NCBI RefSeq assembly: GCF_008086045.1
Contig: NZ_VSEY01000002.1
Coordinates: forward strand, 372,001 to 436,000
Length of the DNA: 64,000 nucleotides
From: Nonomuraea sp. PA05
GTDB taxonomy: Bacteria > Actinomycetota > Actinomycetes > Streptosporangiales > Streptosporangiaceae
Direction: 5' to 3'
Shown: positions 58,169 to 64,000 of the stretch, piece after piece
Layout: each line of letters starts with the position of its first letter
Position numbering within the stretch: position 1 is the stretch's first letter
Notes under the pieces: generated by a model
The model's input: only the letters and a program-made list of their open reading frames with translations
Told to the model about the DNA's origin: nothing
Database searches by the model: none
Position numbers and translations under genes: made by a program

Positions 58169-58821
58169 CCTACACAGGTGACGTCCAGGTCGGCGGCCCC
58201 GCCGACGTGCGCGAGCTGCCCGCGCTGACGATCTGCAAGCTCGCCGTCGGCCCGTACGACAACAACGCCTATCTCCTGCGCTGCGCCGAGACCGGTGAGA
58301 GCCTGCTCATCGACGCCGCCGCCGACTCCGACCGCCTGCTCGCCCTGATGGCCGACCAGCCCGTCTCCACGATCATCACCACCCACCAGCACGGCGACCA
58401 CTGGCAGGCCTTGGAGCAGATGACCAAGGTGACCGGCGCGCAAGTGGTCGCCCACCCGCTCGACGCGCCCGGCCTGCCCGTTCCCGTGGATCGCACGGTC
58501 GAGCACGGCGACACGATCACGGTCGGCGCGGTCAGTCTGGAGGCCATCCATCTGCGGGGGCATACGCCCGGTTCGATCGCGCTGCTGTACGACGGCGGTG
58601 AGGCGGGCCATCACCTGTTCACCGGCGACTCGCTGTTCCCTGGCGGCGTCGGCAACACGCAGAAGGACCCCGAGCGTTTCACCCGCCTCTACACCGACGT
58701 GGTGGAGCGGATCTTCGACCGGCTGCCCGACGAGACGTGGGTGTATCCGGGCCACGGCAAGGACACGACGCTCGGCGTAGAACGCCCCGCACTGCCGGAG
58801 TGGAAGGCCAGGGGCTGGTAA
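58165..58821 (+). CDS. Metallo-beta-lactamase-fold hydrolase
   Basis: 218 residues. Metal motif TTHQHGDHWQ (HxHxDH), then RGHTPGSIALL, FTGDSLFPGGVGNT and VYPGHGKDTTLG. Closest to glyoxalase II-like hydrolases. Fixed downstream partner of the MDMPI-like gene, with which it overlaps by four bases; joint thiol-adduct or thioester chemistry is plausible. No signal peptide. Confidence 0.9.
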   Translation: MTYTGDVQVGGPADVRELPALTICKLAVGPYDNNAYLLRCAETGESLLIDAAADSDRLLALMADQPVSTIITTHQHGDHWQALEQMTKVTGAQVVAHPLDAPGLPVPVDRTVEHGDTITVGAVSLEAIHLRGHTPGSIALLYDGGEAGHHLFTGDSLFPGGVGNTQKDPERFTRLYTDVVERIFDRLPDETWVYPGHGKDTTLGVERPALPEWKARGW

Positions 58822-58891
58822 CCATCGCGACCGCCCAAGGGCGGGCTGCTCACGCGCCGCCCGCCCACGGGCCACTCCCCCAGGCCCCGCT

Positions 58892-59009
58892 CCCCCACGC
58901 GCGGCCCAGCCCACGCCGCTCCTCCACGCGCCGCCCGACCACGCCGCTTCCCCCACGCGCCGCCCGACCCACGCCGCTTCCCCCACGCGCCGCCCGACCC
59001 ACAACGCTT
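58892..59009. repeat. Intergenic minisatellite, 29-30-bp unit
   Basis: Four copies beginning at 58892, 58921, 58950 and 58980, each close to CCCCCACGCGCCGCCCGACC plus CACGCCGCTT. It fills the first half of the 502-bp gap 58822-59323, in which no gene is evident. Confidence 0.85.
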
Positions 59010-59126
59010 TCTTCACGCACGCCGCTTCACACATGCCCAAGCGCGGGCGTGCATGAGGCATGACGCGATTCGGACGCCGGCCGACACATGACGCCACCCA
59101 GGCGCGACTGGACAACGCGGACGAGT

Positions 59127-59290
59127 AAGACGGACCGCAAGGCCGCGCAGCCCGCCAGCCCAGGGTCAGACGGACCGCAAAGCCGGGCGGCCCGCCAACC
59201 CAGGGTCAGACGGGCCACTCAGGGCCGGGCGAGCCGCCAGCCCAGGGTCAGACGGCCCACACAGGACCAGACACCGCCGGCTCAGAACCG
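59127..59290. repeat. Intergenic minisatellite, 40-bp unit
   Basis: Copies begin at 59127, 59167, 59207 and 59249, each starting AGACGGaCC and the first three ending CCCAGGGTC. Different in sequence from the neighbouring 30-bp array. Ends about 35 bp before the stop of the small minus-strand gene. Confidence 0.82.
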
Positions 59291-59323
59291 ACCGAGCCTC
59301 CAGGTCAAGGCCAGTCCGCGAGC

Positions 59324-59599
59324 TCAGGGCCGGACCGCCAGCACATGAACGATCCGATCGGCCGCAAGGGCGGGATCATCGGTAAGCCCGACGAGCTCCC
59401 CCCAAGACCACCGATAGAACCACCCCTCGGACAACGGCACGCAGTCAACGGTCTCAGCCAGCATGACGGTGTCGGGGTGGCTGACCCGCAACGCGGGCGG
59501 GTGCGACCGCAGCAGGGCGGTCAGCCCGCGTTGCTCCAGCTCCGTGGCCAGCTTGCCGAGATGGTACGTGCGCGTGTGCTCGCGCGGCGTGGCCGACAT
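59324..59599 (-). CDS. Small hypothetical protein
   Basis: 91 residues, soluble, no known domain recognised. Segments TRTYHLGKLATELEQRGL and WFYRWSWGELVGLTDDPALAADRIVHVLA look like a genuine folded protein, with regular amphipathic helices and tryptophans. Its codon pattern fits a gene in this frame. ATG at 59599. Divergence from intergenic repeats at its 3' side and proximity to pssA say nothing about function. Confidence 0.65.
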   Translation of the reverse strand: MSATPREHTRTYHLGKLATELEQRGLTALLRSHPPALRVSHPDTVMLAETVDCVPLSEGWFYRWSWGELVGLTDDPALAADRIVHVLAVRP

Positions 59600-59651
59600 G
59601 GCTCCATCAAAGCCGAAGTATGACGAAAAATCCCGTCACTTGCGGATCGGC

Positions 59652-60485
59652 TTAGCCTTTGTAGTGCCCGATGCGCTCGGCTTCCCTGCGCTGCTCGCGC
59701 TTGTAGAACAGCACCCGCAGCGGGATGGCCGCCACGAGCGCGATCTGCATGGTCGCCCCGATCTTGATGGGCAGGTCGCCGCCCGAGGGCCAGGCCACCC
59801 AGAACGTGAGAAACGCCACGTTCACCATGATCCAGCCGAGCACGACCGCGGCGAGCTGCCCCTTGGGCTTGGGGTACTCGATGCGGCTGACCATCAGCCA
59901 CGCCACTCCGAGCACGGCCAGCAGCGACCAGATGCTCGGCTGGAACAGCAGCACGATGGAGATCACGGTCATGGCGCCCATCGGGATGGGCAGGCCCATG
60001 AAGTCGCCGCTCTTGGTCTTGACGCAGGCGAACCTGGCCAGGCGCACCACACCGGCGACGAGCACGGCCGCCGCCGCGGCCAGCACCGCCATGAACGGCA
60101 CCTGCTGCGTGAAACCGCCCCAGATGACGATCATGAACGCGGGCGCGAACCCGAAGCTGATGACGTCGGCGAGGTTGTCGAGCTCGGCGCCCATCGCCGA
60201 GGCGCGGAAGCGCCTGGCCACGAGCCCGTCGAACAGGTCGCAGGTCGCGCCGATGAGCAGCAGCACGATGGCGGTCGCGAAGTAGCTGGGCGCGGGCGTG
60301 AACCGGCCACCGTCGACCTGGAGCTGCTGGATGGCCGAGTAGGCCAGCACGCACACCGCCAGGAACCCGCAGACGGCGTTGCCGAGCGAGAGCGAGTCCG
60401 CGGCGGACAGGCGGAACGCCTTGCCGACCGGACCCCGAGGTTCTTCCTCGTCCGCCTGCCAACTACCGGCGTCAGCCGCGGTCAA
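59652..60485 (-). CDS. pssA: CDP-diacylglycerol-serine O-phosphatidyltransferase
   Basis: 277 residues, about seven helices. The CDP-alcohol phosphatidyltransferase motif is complete: DGLVARRFRASAMGAELDNLAD (D-G-x2-A-R-x8-G-x3-D-x3-D). Makes phosphatidylserine, which Psd, encoded just upstream, decarboxylates to phosphatidylethanolamine. TTG at 60485 with GGGGGTG upstream; it overlaps the psd end by 14 bases. Confidence 0.92.
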   Translation of the reverse strand: MTAADAGSWQADEEEPRGPVGKAFRLSAADSLSLGNAVCGFLAVCVLAYSAIQQLQVDGGRFTPAPSYFATAIVLLLIGATCDLFDGLVARRFRASAMGAELDNLADVISFGFAPAFMIVIWGGFTQQVPFMAVLAAAAAVLVAGVVRLARFACVKTKSGDFMGLPIPMGAMTVISIVLLFQPSIWSLLAVLGVAWLMVSRIEYPKPKGQLAAVVLGWIMVNVAFLTFWVAWPSGGDLPIKIGATMQIALVAAIPLRVLFYKREQRREAERIGHYKG

Positions 60486-61113
60486 TTCTGGTCACCCCCG
60501 CAACCGTCTTCTGGCCCACGGACACCGCGGGAACGATCCCTTCGGGCAGGTAGATGTCGACCCGCGAACCGAACCGGATGAGCCCGATCCGCTCGGCCTG
60601 CTCGACCTTGGCCCCGGCGCTCAGGTACGGCACGATCCGGCGCGCCACCGCGCCCGCGATCTGCACCATCTCGATGTCGCCCAGCGTGGTCTCGAAATGC
60701 CACACCACGCGCTCGTTCTGGTCACTGTCCTTGTTGAACGCCGGCAGGAACCCACCTGCCACATGCTGCACGGAGGTGACATTTCCCGCAAGGGGGGCAC
60801 GGTTGACGTGCACGTTCAGCGGGCTCATGAAGATCGCGACCCGGGTGCGGCCGTCCGGCCACGGGTCGATGCTCTGCACCACGCCGTCGGCGGGCGACAG
60901 GACGCGGCCCTCGCCCGGCGTGCGGTCGGGGTCGCGGAAGAACCAGAGCATGCCCCCGGTGAGCGCGTTCAGCGGCACCGCCGCGAACGCCCATCGCCGG
61001 TCCCGGCGCGTCAGCAGAGCGGTGGCGGCCGCCGCGGCCGCCGTCGGGAGGAGCCACGGGGAGACCCCGCGCGCGAGCCTCATGCGGCTCGGCTTAGCAG
61101 AATCGTCTGACAC
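60472..61113 (-). CDS. psd: Phosphatidylserine decarboxylase (short form)
   Basis: 213 residues. PADGVVQSI, IFMSPLNVHVNRAP and the self-cleavage site GS in LIRFGSRVD, which yields the pyruvoyl group. Two hydrophobic N-terminal segments. The GTG at 61113 has AAGG seven bases upstream; the ATG at 61083 would drop ten residues. First gene of psd-pssA. Confidence 0.92.
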   Translation of the reverse strand: MSDDSAKPSRMRLARGVSPWLLPTAAAAAATALLTRRDRRWAFAAVPLNALTGGMLWFFRDPDRTPGEGRVLSPADGVVQSIDPWPDGRTRVAIFMSPLNVHVNRAPLAGNVTSVQHVAGGFLPAFNKDSDQNERVVWHFETTLGDIEMVQIAGAVARRIVPYLSAGAKVEQAERIGLIRFGSRVDIYLPEGIVPAVSVGQKTVAGVTRIDRG

Positions 61114-61140
61114 GTACAACCTTTGGTGGTGACTGGACTG

Positions 61141-61206
61141 GGCGCTTTGCCGTGATGTTACAGAACCAGCAACTATTACACGGCACAACTACACAAGCAA
61201 AGCGCC
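61141..61206. repeat. Long-range inverted repeat between terC and psd
   Basis: GGCGCTTTGC (61141-61150) and GCAAAGCGCC (61197-61206) are perfect 10-bp arms around a 46-base AT-rich loop. A nested pair TGCCGTG (61148-61154) / CACGGCA (61179-61185) competes with the inner part of the arms. It covers the psd promoter region and the terC 3' flank. Confidence 0.65.
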
Positions 61207-61221
61207 TCGAAGCCCATTTCG

Positions 61222-62205
61222 CTAGACCTGCTCCGGATGCGGCTCCTCGCCCTTGCGCGCGTCGATACGGGCCTTGAGCAGGCTCGCCACGGTGACAATG
61301 ACCATGGTGGCGCCGATGACCGAGAGCGACACCCAGATGGGAATTTCGGGCGCCCAGGAGACATGGCTGGAGTGCAACGCCTCCAATACGAGCTTAACCC
61401 CGATGAACCCCAGGATGAACGCCAAACCGTAGCTGATGTACACGAGCCGCTGCAGCAGCCCGCCCAGCAGGAAGTAGAGCTGACGCAGCCCCATCAGGGC
61501 GAACGCGTTGGCCGTGAAGACGATGAACGGGTCCTTGGTGAGCCCGAAGATCGCCGGAATCGAGTCGAGCGCGAACAGCAGGTCGGTGCTCCCGATGGCG
61601 ACCATCACGATGAGCATCGGCGTCACCATGCGCTTGCCGTCGATCTTCACGGTGACCTTGGAGCCGACGTACCCCTCGGTGGTCGGGAAGGCCCTGCGCA
61701 CCCACCGCAGCACGACGTTCTCGTTGAACTCCTCGTCCTCGCCCTTCAGATGCTGGCGGACGATGTTGATCGCCGTGTAGACGAGGAAGGCGCCGAAGAC
61801 GTAGAAAAGCCAGCTGAACCGCTCCAGCGCCGCGGCGCCGAGAGCGATGAAGATACCGCGCATCACGAGCGCGAGCAGGATGCCGACGAGCAGCACCTTG
61901 TGCTGATACGCCTTGGGCACGGCGAACCGGCTCATGATGATGAAGAAGATGAAGAGATTGTCGACACTCAGGCTGTACTCGGTGATGTAACCAGCGAAGA
62001 ACTCGCCGGCTCTGTCACCCCCCGAGGTGAACCACAGGAGCACGCCGAACGCCACGGCGAGAGCGACGTAGAAGGTGACCCAGTAGCCGGCCTGCCGCAT
62101 GGAGAATTCGCGTGCTTCTCCGCGGTCGACGATCCACAAGTCAATGGCAAGGACAACGAGGAGACCGCCGATGACGGCGATCCAGGCCCACAGGGGTTCA
62201 GTCAC
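61222..62205 (-). CDS. TerC/Alx-family manganese exporter
   Basis: 327 residues, about nine helices. The two acidic TerC motifs are present: YITEYSLSVDNLFIFF (about residue 75) and AIGSTDLLFALDSIPAIFG (about 205). Family members export Mn2+ (Alx, MneA-like roles), which agrees with the manganese riboswitch in its leader. The cytoplasmic loop HLKGEDEEFNENV is acidic. GTG at 62205 with GGAGGG five bases upstream; that site can be masked by the riboswitch. Confidence 0.92.
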   Translation of the reverse strand: MTEPLWAWIAVIGGLLVVLAIDLWIVDRGEAREFSMRQAGYWVTFYVALAVAFGVLLWFTSGGDRAGEFFAGYITEYSLSVDNLFIFFIIMSRFAVPKAYQHKVLLVGILLALVMRGIFIALGAAALERFSWLFYVFGAFLVYTAINIVRQHLKGEDEEFNENVVLRWVRRAFPTTEGYVGSKVTVKIDGKRMVTPMLIVMVAIGSTDLLFALDSIPAIFGLTKDPFIVFTANAFALMGLRQLYFLLGGLLQRLVYISYGLAFILGFIGVKLVLEALHSSHVSWAPEIPIWVSLSVIGATMVIVTVASLLKARIDARKGEEPHPEQV

Positions 62206-62211
62206 TCAGAC

Positions 62212-62350
62212 CCTCCGGCATGCATGCTTCAGCGCCGGAGGTCTCTCCCGCCCGCCATGATCCGCGGACCGGCAGCCCCGGGGGCCCCGTGGAGTGGGGC
62301 TGCACCGTGATGACGAGGCTGTCGCGAAGGGATACTCCCCTCCCTAACCC
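62212..62350 (-). ncRNA. yybP-ykoY manganese riboswitch
   Basis: On the minus strand the leader has GGGGAGTATCCC (from 62340), CGTCATCACGG (62315-62305) and GAGAGACCTCC (62247-62237), the conserved core of the yybP-ykoY aptamer. P1 pairs GGAGG (62343-62339) with CCTCC (62241-62237). The same CCTCCGGC (62241-62234) can pair instead with GCCGGAGG (62219-62212), which contains the terC ribosome binding site. Mn2+ binding would hold P1 and free translation. Confidence 0.88.
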
Positions 62351-62354
62351 AGGC

Positions 62355-62384
62355 AGTATATGAGAACGCGCCGAGCACGCGTAA
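62355..62384 (-). promoter_or_regulatory. terC promoter
   Basis: On the minus strand TTACGC (62384-62379), 18 bases, TATACT (62360-62355). Transcription would begin near 62348, at the 5' edge of the riboswitch aptamer. Confidence 0.65.
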
Positions 62385-62398
62385 TCATCCTCGGGGGC

Positions 62399-63475
62399 TT
62401 ACGCTCGGTACACCCCGAGCACGTTCGTCACGGCGTCGTCGCCGTCGGGCATCTCCCGCCCGCGCCGCCCGGCCGCCTCCGCCAGTGTCCGCGCAGTTCC
62501 CAGCTCTTCCAGCAGCTCTCGTACGGCGTCACGGAACCTCCCCGTGTCCCCGTACGGCACCAGAATCCCGGCGTCCCCGAGAATCTCAGGAATTCCGCCG
62601 ACATCCGACGCCACGGCGGGTGTGCCCGTCATCAGCGCCTCCCTGAGTGTGAGCGGCTGCCCCTCCCACCGGCTCGGCATCAGCAGCGCGACGGCGGCGC
62701 CGAGCAGGTCGGGCACGTCGTCCCGGTTGCCCAGCAGCACGACGGGCAGCCCCTCGGCGTCGATCCGGCGCTGCAACTCGCCCTGCAACGGCCCTCCCCC
62801 GGCCACCACGAACAGCGGCTCGCGACCCTCCTGCCACGGCCCGGCCGCGACGTCGAGCAGGGTCTCCAGCCCCTTCTGCTGGGCGAGCCTGGCGACGGTG
62901 AGCACGATGGGCCGCTCTCCCGCCTTCAGTTCGTCCCTGATCTCCTGAGGCGTGCGCTTCGCCGGTCTCGGCACGGGCGCCGCGATCAGGGCCGCCCGCA
63001 CGTCCCTGGCTCCGAGCCGCCGCATCCGCTCGCCCAGGTCCGGCGAGACGGTCAGCACGTGCCCGGCCCGCCGCGCGACGATCCGCTCCAGCACCCCGTA
63101 CACGACCCCGACGAACCCGCCCGTGGTGAGCGCGTTGTGCAGCGTCACCACCGGCCCGCGCCGCCCCAGCGCCGCCAGCGCCCCCGCCCGCAGCCCGTGG
63201 GCGTGCACGACGTCGGCGCCCCGGGTCAGCCGCCGGATCGCCAACACCGCCCGCACGTCGTTCACGGGGTCGGGCCGGTCGGATACGGGCACCTCCACGA
63301 ACCTCGCCCCCGCCTCCCCGAACGAGAACTGCTCGCCGACGCTCCCCGGCCCGATCACCAAAACCTGGTGGCCCAGCTTCACCAGGCCCTCCACGAGCAT
63401 CAGCACATGCCGCCCGGTGCCGCCGGACGCGGTGCCCAGCACGAAAGCCACCCGCACGCCCCGATCCCTCCTCAT
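62399..63475 (-). CDS. GT4-family glycosyltransferase
   Basis: 358 residues, GT-B fold. N-terminal FVLGTASGGTGRHVLMLVEGL, central VLTVARLAQQKGLETLLDVAA and C-terminal PSRWEGQPLTLREALMTGTPAVASDVGGIPEIL (EX7E region). Retaining sugar transfer to a lipid or polysaccharide acceptor is expected. It lies 152 bp after a MurJ-like membrane protein gene on the same strand, suggesting export or assembly of one envelope polymer. ATG at 63475. Confidence 0.88.
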   Translation of the reverse strand: MRRDRGVRVAFVLGTASGGTGRHVLMLVEGLVKLGHQVLVIGPGSVGEQFSFGEAGARFVEVPVSDRPDPVNDVRAVLAIRRLTRGADVVHAHGLRAGALAALGRRGPVVTLHNALTTGGFVGVVYGVLERIVARRAGHVLTVSPDLGERMRRLGARDVRAALIAAPVPRPAKRTPQEIRDELKAGERPIVLTVARLAQQKGLETLLDVAAGPWQEGREPLFVVAGGGPLQGELQRRIDAEGLPVVLLGNRDDVPDLLGAAVALLMPSRWEGQPLTLREALMTGTPAVASDVGGIPEILGDAGILVPYGDTGRFRDAVRELLEELGTARTLAEAAGRRGREMPDGDDAVTNVLGVYRA

Positions 63476-63486
63476 CCGCTCGCCAC

Positions 63487-63548
63487 ACCCATCACCGAAG
63501 CCGCAGCTTCGCACCGCACCCATCACCGAAGCCGCAGCTTCGCACCAC
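63487..63548. repeat. 31-bp tandem duplication before the GT4 gene
   Basis: Two 31-bp copies (63487-63517, 63518-63548) differing at one base, followed by a decayed third (about 63549-63590) that keeps CATCACCGgAGCC. In the gap upstream of the GT4 start. Confidence 0.85.
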
Positions 63549-63627
63549 ATCCACCGCCGAAGCCCGCGTCCATCACCGGAGCCTCAGCCACGGCGGCACA
63601 TCCCCGGCCGCAACCTTCACCGGCGCC

Positions 63628-64000
63628 TCACCCGTTTCCGCCCCGCCGCAGCAACCCGGTCACCGCCTCCGCGTCGGCCCGGTCCACCAGAGCCACCACA
63701 GCCCCGCCCACGACCAGCGCCACGACCGCCCCCAGCACGGCCGCCCCCACGTTCGCCCACACACCGCTCACCCCGAGCAGCGCCACCACCCCGGCCCCCG
63801 CCAGGTACCCCAGCACGCCTCCGCCGACCGCCGCCGCCCCGGCCCTGACCAGCCCGGCCACAGCCGCGGCGCCCCGCGCCCGCACCACGGACCGCAGCAG
63901 CAGCCCGCCCCCCACGCTCATCCCCACGCTCATCCCCAGCGCCATCCCGCCGATCTTCCACCCATCGGGCAGCACCAGCACGAACACGATCTGGGCGACG
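63628..64000 (-). CDS. C-terminal part of a MurJ-like polytopic membrane protein
   Basis: The reading frame is open to the right edge, so the gene begins outside the window; about 123 residues are visible. They contain DGWKIGGMALGMSVGMSVGG, two further hydrophobic helices and a short basic tail. The pattern resembles the last helices of MviN/MurJ or oligosaccharide flippases, and the neighbouring GT4 gene supports that. The family call is tentative. Confidence 0.6.
   Translation of the reverse strand, partial: VAQIVFVLVLPDGWKIGGMALGMSVGMSVGGGLLLRSVVRARGAAAVAGLVRAGAAAVGGGVLGYLAGAGVVALLGVSGVWANVGAAVLGAVVALVVGGAVVALVDRADAEAVTGLLRRGGNG

Noticed and set aside
58892..59290. CRISPR array
   Set aside because: Units are directly adjacent without unique spacers, are degenerate, and no cas genes are present.

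Overview
This window is chromosomal DNA from a high-GC actinobacterium. The gene families (WhiA, RbpA, a mycothiol-dependent maleylpyruvate isomerase-type protein, OpcA, GTG and TTG starts, leaderless promoters) and the order ctaB / tkt-tal-pgi-zwf-opcA-pgl / rbpA-secG-tpiA-pgk-gapA / whiA-yvcK-rapZ-uvrC / uvrA point to Actinomycetia. A member of the Streptosporangiaceae, such as Nonomuraea, is my best guess; this is an inference that was not checked against any database.

Layout. 0-2 kb: start of a suf (Fe-S assembly) operon with its regulator SufR, a perfect SufR-type operator and an iron-box-like site, then a Bcr/CflA drug exporter. 2.2-6.2 kb: an ABC exporter pair, an MFS exporter and an EamA exporter. 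6.4-14.2 kb: a minus-strand operon for hydroxyproline catabolism, lhpB-lhpF-lhpE-lhpC-lhpA-(second proline racemase family gene)-lhpI-gntR, most junctions overlapping by 4 bp. 14.3-18.7 kb: haem A synthesis (ctaA, ctaB) around a YdcF-like protein, a PrsW-type membrane protease and the remnant of a cation diffusion facilitator. 19-27.1 kb: the pentose phosphate operon. 27.1-41.7 kb: an accessory block lying inside an otherwise conserved core: adenosine deaminase, a methyltransferase, an SDR, a surface-glycan cluster (two polytopic glycosyltransferase proteins facing a secreted ricin-type lectin coupled to a GT2-GtrA fusion), a coiled-coil protein, a Clp N-domain protein, an ACT-GNAT fusion, and an FAD oxidoreductase/amidohydrolase pair. 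41.8-51.5 kb: rbpA, secG, lower glycolysis with a DasR-like operator at the gapA promoter, then whiA-yvcK-rapZ-uvrC. 51.5-58.8 kb: three tandem Rieske lipoproteins, a DUF2306 membrane protein, uvrA, a DinB/MDMPI-like protein and a metallo-beta-lactamase-fold hydrolase. 59.3-64 kb: phosphatidylethanolamine synthesis (psd, pssA), a TerC-type transporter behind a yybP-ykoY manganese riboswitch, a GT4 glycosyltransferase and the 3' end of a MurJ-like membrane protein.

Themes. Central carbon genes (tkt to pgl, gapA-pgk-tpiA) sit with genes that use their products for envelope and respiration. Control is readable at several places: SufR and iron upstream of suf, a palindrome upstream of the hydroxyproline operon, a DasR-like site at gapA, and Mn2+ at terC. 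The most unusual non-coding feature is a recurrent tandem duplication of about 31-35 bp at the 3' ends of convergent genes (3.9, 16.0, 29.0 and, more diverged, 37.5 kb), together with intergenic minisatellites at 41.8, 58.9, 59.1 and 63.5 kb and in-frame repeat expansions in lhpE, the MDMPI-like gene and a Rieske gene. I saw no tRNA, rRNA, insertion sequence, prophage or CRISPR array.
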